Shown one piece after another: positions 33,134 through 44,744 of a stretch of 64,000 nucleotides of DNA. Position 1 is the first letter of the stretch. Every line of letters starts with the position of its first letter. The translations under genes and the position numbers were made by a program. The notes under the pieces are model-generated. The model had not been told where the DNA came from and did not search any database. It was given only the letters and a program-made list of their open reading frames with translations. Origin of the DNA: Agelas oroides (Eukaryota > Porifera > Demospongiae > Agelasida > Agelasidae); contig OX422202.1 in assembly GCA_949130485.1 (NCBI GenBank), positions 4,743,292-4,807,291 on the forward strand, in the 5' to 3' direction.

Positions 33134-33737
33134 TTTGACTTTGTACTACCACTTTGGTTTTGTACCACCACTTTGGTTTTGTACCACCACTTTGGTTTTG
33201 TACTACCACTTTGGTTTTGTACCACCACTGGTTTTGTACTACCACTTTGGTTTTGTACTACCACTGGTTTTGTACCACCACTGGTTTTGTACCACCACTT
33301 TGGTTTTGTACTACCACTTTGGTTTTGTACCACCACTTTGGTTTTGTACTACCACTGGTTTTGTACCACCACTTTGGTTTTGTACCACCACTTTGGTTTT
33401 GTACTACCACTGGTTTTGTACCACCACTTTGGTTTTGTACCACCACTTTGGTTTTGTACCACCACTTTGGTTTTGTACCACCACTTTGGTTTTGTACCAC
33501 CACTTTGGTTTTGTACCACCACTGGTTTTGTACCACCACTTTGGTTTTGTACCACCACTTTGGTTTTGTACCACCACTTTGGTTTTGTACTACCACTTTG
33601 GTTTTGTACCACCACTTTGGTTTTGTACCACCACTTTGGTTTTGTACCACCACTTTGGTTTTGTACCACCACTTTGGTTTTGTACTACCACTGGTTTTGT
33701 ACTACCACTTTGGTTTTATACTGCCACTTTGACTTTG
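33134..33737. repeat. 19/17-bp minisatellite (TTTGGTTTTGTACCACCAC)
   Basis: About 32 tandem units of TTTGGTTTTGTACCACCAC or the 17-bp form lacking TT, with C/T variation giving TACCACC or TACTACC. The 19-bp period rotates the frame, so long open frames appear in all three plus-strand frames (LVLYHHFGFVPPLWFCTTT) and on the minus strand; these are not genes. The last units diverge (TTTGGTTTTATACTGCC). Confidence 0.95.
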
Positions 33738-34240
33738 TATTATTAGTACATTAAATACAATCAAGTACTAATTTCCTGTCCTTGAATGTTTTCCTGGAAA
33801 GCAGGTCATCACCTATGGCAACAGATCAAATTATAAACAACCGCCCAGCCCCTTCAGGAACGGGAAGCCAGGTGGATGAGAATCTAGTAATTTAATTTAC
33901 ATGGTCCAACATGCCGATATGCTTTATAGCTTGGTCCCAGTTTTTCTAGTGAAGGTGTCCAAACCCTATTTCAAGTTCGACAATTAAGGCCACAGGGTAA
34001 ACACATAACAGTTGGTGTGGGGCAGAGACTAGTGCAGTGCATTATTTTACCACATTGCATATGGATGCGGAATGTACATGTTTGCATGTGCTCAATTTAC
34101 ATTCTACTGTCAGCATTTGATATCCATGCTCAACATCATACAAATGACTACAGTCAGATATATAGCAGTCCCCACCATCTTCAGCACCCCAGCACAGCTG
34201 ATGAACCCTGTATATTGGCCAAATGCGTCCTCCACAGTAA
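33738..34240. other. Gene-free interval
   Basis: No coding exon or structured repeat was noted. Confidence 0.4.
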
Positions 34241-34644
34241 GGCCACTCCAATATAATTCATTGTTTCTCATCACCCGCCCGCCTCCTCTGGAGACATCCG
34301 CTTCCCAAACATCCTACCTCATTATTCACGTCTGCGGAAATCGTTCCCAGACTACTTGAAGTCTGGGGCGAAACTGTGCATGCGCTATTTGCTGCACACA
34401 ACATTTCCGGGAGTATTCAGGGCCAGTACGGGTTTACACGTGTTCGACATTCAGCGTGCTGAGCAAGACGATGGTGTTCTTTCGTGCAAATCATTGTCGT
34501 GACACACCAGGAAGTGTTGTAATGATTGTTTTGAGATGTACAAGTGTAAGTGAGTTACTAATGAAGTAATGATATTGACCGCCCGCCCGCATCCTGGAGC
34601 ATCTACCATGGTGATGAGAAACAATGAATTATATTGGAGTGGCC
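34241..34644. mobile_element. PIF/Harbinger-type MITE with TAA target site
   Basis: GGCCACTCCAATATAATTCA on the left is the exact inverse of the right end. The inverted repeat continues to ~36 bp (to CTCATCAC). TAA lies immediately outside both ends, fitting the 3-bp TWA duplication of Harbinger elements. There are GCCCGCCCGC blocks just inside both arms. Confidence 0.8.
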
Positions 34645-34810
34645 TAAGTGACTTCGCGTAAACATGCAGGCTTCAAAATTGAGCCCTCCAAAAATTCAAC
34701 TCTTCGTAGATGAGCTGAGCAGTGTCAGCAAAAGTGGTGGAGTGTTATCCGCAGCTATGGCTTATAAACAAACCCACGAACGTACTACTTATGGGTTTGA
34801 GGATGTCAGC

Positions 34811-34887
34811 TATGAATATATTAATCTGACCATGAATGTGCTAATCTAACCATGAATACACTAATCTGACTAACTATGAATATACTA
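34811..34887. repeat. Short tandem repeat, ATGAATA-ACTAATCTGAC units
   Basis: Four imperfect ~20-25-bp units of ATGAATAYACTAATCTGACC. Confidence 0.6.
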
Positions 34888-35238
34888 AGGACTGAGTGAC
34901 GCTGCAATTTCTTTGCACCGAGTTCATGAGATTGGACTTAAGTGCTAGTTTGGCAAAGCTTCTGTTTGCTTTGGAATCACAGAATGCTTTCTCCAACAAG
35001 ACAGTTTCCTACTGGATGATGAGCTTTTATCTGTCTAAATAACATCAAGCCTCTGAACTTCACCACCAACCTATTAGGACTGCCAGGAGGACTACGTGTC
35101 ATGACTAGGCTTTAAAGGTTGCAAAGTTCAGCCAGGGTTCCAGTTCAATCCAGCTCTGAGAGAGTGAGAATCAGTTGGAATTCAGCTGAGACCTCTAAAC
35201 AATACTGCTTGTGCAGCTTGTTTTCCGCTCCTCTGCCA

Positions 35239-35313
35239 GGGGTCCAAGTGGTAATGGTAAGAACATCTGACTAGTATTCAGAAGGTCTTGGGTTCGAATC
35301 GCAGCTGGATCCC
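35239..35313 (+). repeat. tRNA-Thr(AGU)-like sequence, probable SINE head
   Basis: GGGGTCC and GGATCCC can pair. TCTGA and TCAGA form an anticodon-like stem around CTAGTAT (AGT anticodon), and GGTTCGAATC is a B-box. The T-stem has a mismatch and two surplus bases before the acceptor strand, so a functional tRNA is unlikely. It is better read as a tRNA-derived SINE head or tRNA pseudogene. Confidence 0.45.
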
Positions 35314-37440
35314 GAATTTTTTTCCGTGGATTTATTTCTCACTCTCTCAACCAACAGATCATTAATCATTTTTATGACTATAACAAGATTCCCTTACCTG
35401 TAAAACTGCACCCTGCTTTAGATCAATCAGTAATGTCTCACTGCACAGAACCACATACTTAGCTAAACATGATGTTATTGTTACACGCTGTCTCCTTTGT
35501 AACATTAAAAAAAGAGAAAGCAGCCTGTGTTCAACTTGTATGAAACTTCTAGCATGGATGGCTTGGTATCAAGCTATAATGAAGTATACATGACTCTGTT
35601 ACGTACCTGTAGTGAGCATGGTCACTCTTCTCAAGCAAGAGTTGAGCTACCCAATCCAGCTTTATGTGCTACTTCCTCAAGTGAAGAAGTAAGACACTAA
35701 GCACTCTGCAATGCACTTGCTGAAGAAATACATTGGTACTTACATAGCCAAAAATGACAAGATAGCAAGAGAGGCAGGAGGCCATGTCAGAAAGCTTCTA
35801 TATGCATGTATAGAGCCATATCTTGTTATGAAAATGGTTTTTAGTACAAAAAGGGTCAGTCTAGTAGTCCAATCCAGTGATTATTGGCAGCAATTTGTGC
35901 TGCAAAATGTTTCCCGCATAATATTCTGCAAATTTAAAGAATTAAATTTTTTTTTATGCTGTACAAAAAATATTTCAACAAACAGGCTGTGTACCAATAA
36001 AAAAGGATCATATGAAGCAAACAGAAGAAAATGTATGCATGCAAGTTTTCGAGTTGGAAAGTAACGGAAACTCATAGCCAACTTTGTACAGGTATACCTA
36101 TCTACCCTCAGTTAGCTGCCATAGTGGCAACAGCATGTACATATCTGCTTAATATGCTGGCGAGCAAGGTTCTTAGGTGCCAGAACTTACCATTCACATG
36201 AAGATGTGAGTTGCACTAAGGCCTCCAGCCAACATTGAAGAGCATGGTACAAACTCACAAGCTATAGTCCACATGCAGCATTCTCTTGACACTAGTCCCA
36301 CGAAGTGTGGTATACTTCAAATAGTGATGAGTACGGATCCTGCTGAGCACAACAAAGTTGCTTTCCAGAGCTCTCTCTTGCTGTACCTTGGTTCTGTAAA
36401 GAAGACTGCATTCTTGGCCTCATAAGTACTGGTGTACATCTCACACAAGATTATATCTGCCACTGTTACTCATAAGACTAGCCTCTGATTAGCAATGTGT
36501 CCACATTTCAGGGGATATAATATACAACTGTCAATGGGAATGCGATCCATATCTGAAAGGTAGGTGTGTACATTTCATAGGTTCAATGAAGTGATGTTTG
36601 ACTGAATATGTACATAACTCCTCTCCATCAACTAGCAGTGTGGTAGTACAGAGTCTCAATCATCCTTCACTGAATAAAGTGATGACTTGGTTATAGCCAA
36701 TCTATTCCCAAGGCCTCACAATTAAAGGAGAAAAGCCCTCAAAATATTTACTTTAGAATGAACCGCACAAGTACTTAATGCACCAAAGTTATAATTTTCA
36801 CTGTTACAATGTCACATACACCTACATTTCTGATAATAAGCTAAGTGGTTCCCAATTCTATGGAGCACTATCGTCAGCTTAACCTCGGGTGTTTGGGAAA
36901 GCTATAACTATTGCCACAGGACATAATAGGGATTGCTATGCACAGTTCAAGCACAGTTGTCAGCAGCTATATCATGTTGAGAAAATTTCAAAATAAACAC
37001 AGGCCTTTGTAGCCAGTAAGACTTACGTATGTATGACATTGTGCAAAAGCATTGCTGAGAACACTTTAGTAGAGAAGTGTGATTCTTCTCCGTTTCTTCA
37101 ACAATGCAAGATAACTCAGTAATTGGTAGAGTATACACTGCGATGATTAAAGTAACTTGTACATCAACTTACAATTCCATGATAACACAGGGTTTCAATA
37201 AACCATACACAAGCTATTCCCAGTGCACAACCCCACGGCGAAAGAAGACTGCGTCAGCTGTCAGCCATCTGCCTCCATGCATAGACTGGGATTTATGAAT
37301 TAAGCAGTTGCGTCTCCCCCCTTTATGAGCTACTATGTCAGAACAAAGTCTCCACAACGACAGCTGCGGAGGAGTTTGCCTCATGTGCAGAGCTCTTCAG
37401 ATACCTGACCGACTTTGGTGCCACCAAACCAATGCCATCC
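35314..37440. other. 2.1 kb without recognisable genes
   Basis: Both strands were scanned. Only short AT-rich frames occur, and no motif, long repeat or exon series stands out. Confidence 0.45.
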
Positions 37441-37900
37441 ATCTGAACTAGGAAACGCCACAGGACAAGATTGTCCTGTACTACCAAACTTCGCCTCCCT
37501 AGAGAGAAAAACCAGGCAGGAACAACCTTCAAGGACAACCCTAGGCAGTTTTTCCAATTAGTGCATGCCCACCACAGACTCATGCAAACCTCTAGAACTC
37601 AAACTGCCGCAAAGTCAGCGATGAAACAGGAACAAGCCTTCCGACGAAATCCCTGGCAGTTTGCAAAGTCAGTGTGTGGACAGACCCTCCCTCCAAATTT
37701 TTCAGCAGAGGAAGCCTACAGTCACTTTGAGAATGTGTTCTCAGACAGAACGGTCCACTGTACACAGGGATGCCAGAGTGGGTAGTCAACTACACACCAG
37801 TAACAACTCAAGACACCTTTGACCTCACACCTATCACCCCTGGGTTGGTAAAAAGGATCCTAAAGAAGTGCTCCGGTAGTTCCACTCCGGGACCAAACAA

Positions 37901-40036
37901 GTATTAGTTATTGCATGGTTGCGAGTGCCACACGGCAAATATTGGCACTGCGTGACGTCAAAGCACTCGGGCCTGCGCGGCCCGAGTGCTTTGACGTCAC
38001 GCAGTGCCAATATTTGCCGTGTGGCACGAGCAGCCATACAATAACTAATTTGTGCCATAGTTAACGGAAGTAGACAGGCGTGTACGTATTGTGTGCGGAC
38101 GCTGCTCAACAAAACACGAGCGTAAACCGAGTGGCGCCATAATTTGCGAACGGAGAAGACGGCTGAGAATGGAAGATCAAGAGTACCTAAGCGGACTCCC
38201 TCTCGACTTTTTTGAAGATGACTTGCGCACGAATCTCTTCGCCGTATCTCCTGCGTTGATGGAGAAGTTTGCAAACAACGCCGAAATGTTTAACTTGGAG
38301 CTAGTACCAAGGGAACAAAGGATTATTGACGATGAGTGGCTGGAGGACAGCGAAAAAGAGAACTGCAGCCCGGTGAAAGAGAGCATGTCCACTATGAAAG
38401 ACGCACGTTTTGGTACCAAGTTAACTGGTGAGAAAGAGCTGGAAGTGTACAGTAAAGGCTTTGTTCCCAAGAATACGGATAGCAATACCGCGTGGGCTGT
38501 GCGGAACTTCGAGGCCTGGTGCGAATGGCGACAAAATAAGAACCCAGAAGAACCTGTACCAGTCAATTTGCTAGAAGCAAACAATGCCGTCTCTCTGAAC
38601 AAGTGGCTGTCGTTATACTTAATTGAAACACGGCGTAAAGATGGGAGAGAATTTCATTCCAGCACGCTTGACTGTCTACTAAGTGGACTGTACCGCCACA
38701 CAAGGAAGTTGAGTCCCTATGCAGTAAGTTTTATGGATGAAAAGGATGGTGCATTTGTAGGATTGCGAGGAGTTCGAGATAACATTGCACGCCAGAGGCG
38801 CGAAGAAGGGATCGGTGCATCAGTTAAGCACGCTGAGGCAGTGAGCAGGGATGAGGAAGAGAAGCTCTGGAAAAGTGGTTTGCTTAGTGTGGATACACCA
38901 CGAGGTTTAGCAAATGCAGTTTTTTTCAGTAATGGTAAAAATTTGTGTTTAAGAGGTGGCCGTGAACATTACAATCTCAAGTTGTCTCAATTTCAGTTTG
39001 GGTATGAAGAAATTGAAGGTAACCTTTGAGGTTATGTCTTGTACACTGAGAATGGCTCAAAAAATAGGTCTGGCAGTTATAAGGACAAGACACCAAATAA
39101 AGTTGTGCGTCACTATGGTGAACCTCAGCTCAAGGAGAGATGCTATATCTTCATACTGAAGAAATATTTTAGTGTTCTTCGCAGGGAGGTTTTGGAAGAT
39201 CCCAAATCTCTCTTCTATCAACAGCCAAAGGAAGAGACACCCACTGTAGGAGTACCATGGTTCAAGAAGCATCCAAGAGGGCGCAATACACTGCAAACCA
39301 TGGTGAAACAGATTTGCGAGAAGGTTGGAATACAGGGTAAAACGAACCATTCTCTGAGAGTTACAGGAGCATCACGCATGTATGAATGTCATGTACCTGA
39401 GAAGTTGATTAAAGAACAAACAGGATATCGAAGCATTGATGCTCTTCGGGTTTATGAGCGCGAATCTCTAACACAGGAGCAGGCAGTGTCATCGGTTGTA
39501 GCTTCCACTAAGTATATGGACTTCAAAGATGTGGCGGCTCCCATTCCTAAGCAACAGGAATTAGCTGCGTTCACTCAGGGCCCACCTACTTCTGATCCAC
39601 CTGCTCCTGGCCCAACTGCACCCACGGAGGGTTCTGAAGTGGTGCAGCCACGGGATACTGCTGGTCCTGTTGCTGGATGGGAATATCCAATCCTGTTCGA
39701 ACTGTACCATTAACATCACTTTGGGAAACTGAATGTGTGTTTTCTTTTTCTTGAGCATGTAGCTACAGCAAAACGCTTTTTTTGGTTTGTATATAGTGTT
39801 TCCAAGAAGATAGCCTCATTTCACTGTTATTACTTTTCTCAGAAACAAGCTTTTGTTACTAATTCACCACAAGTATATCTAGGGATTCCCAGTGCCAATA
39901 TCTCATTAAGTGCGTGGGAGATCAAAGACGCCGGTGTGCCACTATTCTCATATGGCACTGGGAAGCCCTAGCGGGCAGTGCCATATGGCATATATTGGCA
40001 CACCGGCGCCTTTGATCTTCCCACGCACTATGGCAC
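37901..40036 (+). mobile_element. Crypton-type element with long hairpin ends (copy A)
   Basis: This 2136-bp insertion in the LINE starts GTATTAGTTATTG and ends TATGGCAC, flanked by AA on both sides. Each end is a long palindrome. 37903-38050 has ~70-bp arms, including a perfect 47-bp stem around CCTGCGCGG. 39892-40036 has ~60-bp imperfect arms around AGCCCTAGCGGGC. Between them is one gene for a tyrosine recombinase. Known Cryptons lack terminal inverted repeats, so self-complementary ends are unusual. The inverted partial copy at 43285-44311 has the same two ends and the same AA flanks, confirming the boundaries. Confidence 0.85.
38169..39713 (+). CDS. Crypton tyrosine recombinase (DUF3504-like), one internal stop
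   Basis: The 514-codon frame starts MEDQEYLSGLPLDFFEDDL. The core-binding half has NTAWAVRNFEAWCEWR and TLDCLLSGLYRHTRK. The catalytic half has LCLRGGREHYNLKLSQF (Arg262), NHSLRVTGASRMY (His394, Arg397) and ALRVYERE (candidate nucleophile Tyr429). This R...HxxR...Y layout and wording match the DUF3504/ZMYM2-QRICH1-type recombinase domain derived from Cryptons. A single TGA at 39027-39029 splits it; the frame continues uninterrupted with GYVLYTENGSKNRSGSYKD. CTT-TGA-GGT suggests CGA to TGA, a CpG transition. The C-terminal ~70 residues are Pro-rich. Domain boundaries are known from the family; catalytic residues are assigned by motif. Confidence 0.85.
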
Positions 40037-41203
40037 AAAGTGACATATAGTTGCCTGAAGAAACTACCATCAACACATAAGTTCCTTCTATAGCAAGATT
40101 CTACTCAAAACACAGGAATGCCCTCACACGTGGTGCACTGCAAACCTCTCACTGATCTACAAATCTGGGGACCCAGCTACTCCAGCCAACTTTCGACCAA
40201 TCGCCCTAACTTCAGTTCTGGGAAAAATCTTCCATAATATCCTAGCGTCCCGACTGGAACAGTATGCCATCGACAATGAAATCATTAACCCTAGCATCCA
40301 GAAGGGTTTCCTCAAATGCATAAATGGTGTGATTGAACTCACGTTTTCAATGTCAGCTATCCTAGAACATGCCAGAAGCAATGGTCTACCTGTGGCCATC
40401 ACTTTTGTTGACCTGCGTAACGCTTTTGGGCCCACAGCTCATGGACTAATCCATGACACACTGGAAGCTCTGAAGGTCCCTGCCCAAGTGAGGAAATATA
40501 TTTGAGACCTCTATGCACAGCTAAAGGCCACTATTAGGACCGAACAGTGGTTGTCCCCTGAGTTCATTGTCAAACGGGGAGTATTCCAAGGGGAGTCCCC
40601 TGAGTTCATTGTCAAACGGGGAGTATTCCAAGGGGACACTCTCTCGGATTATGGGGCTAAATACGACTCATTTATAAAAAAAGACGGTGAAGAGAAAATA
40701 ACGGAACTGGTTGACCTCAGACTAGTAGACTGGATGCCTGCCAGGGGGAATGTTCTTTCCTATCTGTAGTTACCCCCCTACCATAAAATCCAAAGAGTCA
40801 CGGACACCCAAATTCACTCTCTCAGCACCCCATAAGGTCAAAGCATATGCCGACGACCTCTCTATCATCTCTGGCTCCCTTGAAGAGCACACGGAAACGG
40901 TCCAAACCATCAACCAGCTATCAAGGGAGATCGATCTCATGATACGCCCTGACAAGTGTGTTACTCTAGTTTTCGACGGGAAGAAAATCCTGATTAATCA
41001 CCGGATTGAACTCATTGATGGACGAAATCCATATCTGAAGGAGCCACAAAATTCCTCGGTGCAACAACTGCAACCTCACATCAGTCCACAGCTTCAACAG
41101 CTAAGAAACAACTGGAAGGAAAGATCTCCCTGGCCCTGAAATCCATAGATAGCAGACCTATACGAGGGGAATATAAAGTTTGGATTTTTCGAAACTATGT
41201 GAT

Positions 41204-41824
41204 CAGTGGCGGATCTATATATAGAATTTTGAAAAGGGGGGTTCCAGTAAGCGATTAAAGCGCGCGTAGGGCGTCTGCTAGGGGGGGTCTGGGGGCATGC
41301 CCCCCAGGAAAATTTTGGATTTCTGACCTTCTGAGATCGTTTCTGGTGTATTCTTTGGGTAAAATTGCAAAAGTAGGACGACCTACTGCTCAACCTGGTT
41401 GTTGTGTTTGAAGCCCGCAGAAATAAAGGCGTGACTCCGCTTCGGGCCGCAGAGGCTGCAAAGCACCTGGTTAATATCCACGCAAGGTGCGGGAAAATAA
41501 GCGCTCTCATAGTGATAGCATATCGCCATCCCTAACTGCAGAGGGAGCAATGCATGAATAAGCTTTAATTCGCTCGCTCGCTTCGCTCATTGTCTCCATT
41601 TATGGTTGCCACGTGCTTCTGGTAGTATGTACGTGCATGCAGGCCATGCACGCGCGTTGAATTCTTGATACAGGAGTTGACACACGTGCGTTATTGCTAC
41701 TGTTGAAGCTGAAGTGCGTAGCTCCAGTGTGAGCGTAGTACGTTTGCGCATAGTATTTTCGAAGGCAGCCCTTCCAAAGAGGGGTTCCATGGAACCCATG
41801 GAACCCCCTCTGGATCTGCCACTG
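41204..41824. mobile_element. hAT-like non-autonomous element in the LINE
   Basis: The ends CAGTGGCGGATCTATATATA and the inverse of CCAGTGGCAGATCCAGAGGG bound 621 bp. GTGAT is repeated at 41199-41203 and 41825-41829. CAGTGGCGGATC termini are characteristic of hAT elements; a 5-bp duplication is shorter than the usual 8 bp. It contains GGGGGTCTGGGGGCATGCCC, and no transposase. Confidence 0.75.
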
Positions 41825-42643
41825 GTGATATCATCATCCAGATTCCTCCTGACAGTAGACCCTATATTCAGACAATGGCATCAGATCCATCCAGAGCATT
41901 GCCACGAAGTTTATTAAGAAGTAGCTCAGACTTCCCAGAAATGCAATGCAAGCGATCCTTTTCCACCCAGAGGCCCTCAATTGTGCACACCTCCCAACTG
42001 AGAGGCTGAAGGCGAAAGTCTCCCAACTAACCACCATCTCCACCTCATGTGACACAAGGATACAGGAACTTCAATCTTGCCATACCATCCTTTGTGAAGG
42101 CACTTCACATCCCCAATGAGGCCATAAACATCTTCTATTGCTGGCCTTCCCCATGCCAAACAGCTGATCAAACTGGCATCCGCAAGCATTAGGTCCAACA
42201 CAACTAGTTACTGGAATACCCACCTGTCATCTCTCTCAGTGCAATGCAAACTGACAGAAGCAGTAAAACTGGAGCAAGAAAGTCAAGTCTGGAAAAGGAT
42301 CAGGGACGGCCTACATGTGGGCCAGCTGTCGTTTATTCTACGTGCAGCATCAGACACCCTACCCACCCCCTTGAACCTACGTCACTGGAAGATTCAATGT
42401 GGTGCCAAATGTTCTCTGTGTGGAAATTCACGACCAGCAGTGGCACATATCTTAAATAGCTGCCCAGTGGCACTTCAGCAAGGCCGTTACACCTGGCGTC
42501 ATGACTGTGTTTTGTCCACCATTACCTCTGCTCTAAGATGTCACATCCCCGCTGAAACAACTATATATGCAGACCTCCCCAATTTAAGAGCTACAGCACC
42601 CCCCCAGCACAATTCCTCCATCCATTCTGGTTACACCTCTTAA

Positions 42644-43284
42644 ACCAGATCTGCCTGGGTCCGTTTTTCGCGCGCGCGCGCACGCCGCATGTGGTTTTGT
42701 GGTTTACGTAATAATCACATGACTTAGATGACTAGGTTGTACCATGTTTTAACAGTTGTTTCTGCTTCGTTGCTTCGTTGCTCCTTTGCAGCGACTGGTG
42801 AAGTGATAATGACAGCGAAATTGTCGAAACCTTAGGGTGTCTGTGGCTACTACAGCTATTATTCGAGGAGGAGAAGAGAAACTGCTGTGGGCCACCGTCC
42901 ACCACCCTCGGAATATTCATGTCCATTATCCTGGTGTGCTGGAGCCAAAGGAGGGCTTTGAAGCACAACACCAGCTACTAGTTGCCAGAGTTGTGGAGCC
43001 GGTAGGTGATATAGTGACAGAGCGAGACAACACTGGCATATAGCTACAAGATGTGCAGTACCATGGAAATATCGCATCAATTCGTGCCTTGCTGATCTTG
43101 ATATGACACTGCTTGGCATATCAACATAGTTGCACAGGTAGTGTCCCCATCACATGCATTTAGCTATGCTATTTTTATAACCGCATAATCAGGCCACCAC
43201 CCAGGCTACAAAGGGGAAGATACTTGTGAACTGCCCAAGCCGTTTTGGTTCGGAACCAGTCACAGAAAAATAGAAATGCATCTT
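42644..43284. other. Interval between LINE and Crypton copy B
   Basis: A (CG)n run lies at 42668-42681. A frame at 42837-43043 (+) reads SVATTAIIRGGEEKLLWATV and VARVVEPVGDIVTERDNT. The sequence GATATAGTGACAGAG...ACACTGGCATA recurs inverted at 44600-44630, so this may be repeat-derived; no function is recognised. Confidence 0.35.
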
Positions 43285-44311
43285 GTGCCATAGTGCGTGG
43301 GAAGATCAAAGGCGCCGGTGTGCCAATATATGCCATATGGCACTGCCCGCTAGGGCTTCCCAGTGCCAATATGAGAATAGTGGCACACCGGCGTCTTTGA
43401 TCTCCCACGCACTTAATGAGATATTGGCACTGGGAATCCCTAGGTATACCTATGGTCAATTAGTAGCAACAGCTTTTTTCTGCATTGTTGGAAAAGAAAT
43501 ACAGTCAAAGTACAGAAAAAAAAAACAAGACACAAAACTGAGTGTTCACTAAGAACATCTACAAACGTTCCAAGGGTCAACAGGACGCGATCGTTCGCTT
43601 TCAGCAACTCGGTACATTCCACACAGCCCCGTACGTTTACACAGCCCTCACACAGCTCCGTAAGTTCACACAGCCTCGTAGCTATCCCCCGTGTGGCGTA
43701 GACGGTTCACACAGCCATCGTAGTATCATTTATATATTTGCTATAGTGGTGATTCTCTGCAACGAATACGAATCCTTCGCTGTACACCTCCAACTCCAAT
43801 TCTTTCTTGTTAGTGCCAGACCGCGTGTCTTCCGCAGTGGCCGCAGTGTAGCTACGCTCGTTTTCACAGCGCCTCCGAGCCGTAGTAGTAAAGTTGCTGT
43901 TTCTTTCGATCTGCTCTTTCGAGATTTAACGGAAATTTTCAGCATTACTCCCAGATCACTCCATCAACACGGGGGATAGCACACAAAGATCAGCATACCA
44001 GTCACCTTCAAAGAAAAAGTCAACGGAGAAACTCCTTCACAGCACAGCAACTCTTTCTTGGTCGATTGAAATTATGGCGCAACTTGGTTCACGTTCGTAT
44101 TACACCGTGCACTGTTAGCACTCGTACGTACATTCTTGTGCTCCTTCCGTATACTATGGCACAAATTAGTTATTGTATGGCTGCTCGTGCCTCACGGCAA
44201 ATATTGGCACTGCGTGACGTCAAAGCACTCGGGCCGACGGCCCTCGTGCTTTGACGTCACGCAGTGCCAATATTTGCCGTGTGGCACTCGCAACCATACA
44301 ATAACTAATAC
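43285..44311 (-). mobile_element. Crypton copy B, inverted and internally deleted
   Basis: The reverse complement matches copy A at both ends: left hairpin at 44163-44311 and right hairpin at 43285-43440. Between them only ~0.7 kb remains. It still carries the start region (GCGCCATAATTT) and a recombinase fragment corresponding to ELEVYSKGFV of copy A (here LELEVYSEGFVF). The catalytic half is lost. The flanks are AA/TT as in copy A. Copies A and B are tail to tail, 3.25 kb apart. Confidence 0.8.
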
Positions 44312-44744
44312 TTAAAAAACTGGCAACTCTTATTTCTTCTTTTGAAGACTAGCCTTTGAGAACTCAATCAACAACAATGCGCTAACTTAAACAGCATTCT
44401 GTTTTATGCAGGGAGCTAGTAAAGGCATTCCATGTACATGTACCTTGTACCGTATACAAGGCTTCTACTGGAAGCAATGCTGGTATGGGCAGTTGATGCA
44501 CTAGTGCATAAATTCTTAATCAAAACTATCCTGTTGGTCTCTCAAGATGGTGACATAGCCATGGCACAATGATGTAACTGCACATCCTGTAGCTATATGC
44601 CAGTGTTGTCTAGCTCTGTCACTATATCACCTACCGGCTCAGCATCTGAAAATACCACATTCACTAGCATTGTATTTCAGGTCCATTCAGGCACACTGGT
44701 TGGTAGTAATGAGACAACACTGGCATACAGATTGACAGACACAG
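44312..44744. other. Gene-free interval
   Basis: No gene. It contains ACAACACTGGCATA and CACTATATCACCTACCGGCTC, related to 42990-43040 in inverse and direct senses. Confidence 0.4.

Larger units (their letters stand above)
37441..42643 (+). mobile_element. Non-LTR retrotransposon (LINE), split by two insertions
   Basis: Three blocks belong together. 37441-37900: endonuclease-RT linker (NPRQFFQLVHAHHRL, then CSGSSTPGPNK). 40037-41203: reverse transcriptase (FRPIALTSVLGKIFHNIL, VDLRNAFG, RGVFQGD, and YADD at 40846-40857, then RPIRGEYKVWIFRN). 41825-42643: C-terminal part with CSLCGNSRPAVAHILNSC and TWRHDCVL, the zinc-knuckle-like end. A TGA at 40502-40504 and several shifts inactivate it. A 42-bp in-frame duplication repeats SPEFIVKRGVFQG. 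Removing 37901-40036 restores GPNKVTYSCLKKL exactly, which shows the first insertion is clean. Confidence 0.8.

Noticed and set aside
33134..33737. CRISPR-like array
   Set aside because: Units are directly adjacent with no unique spacers and the genome is eukaryotic.
33135..33754. Open frames of ~190-200 codons on the plus strand and ~130 on the minus strand
   Set aside because: They are produced by the 19/17-bp minisatellite, which lacks stops in several frames.
35239..35313. Functional tRNA-Thr gene
   Set aside because: T-arm mismatch and two surplus bases before the acceptor strand; more likely SINE-derived.
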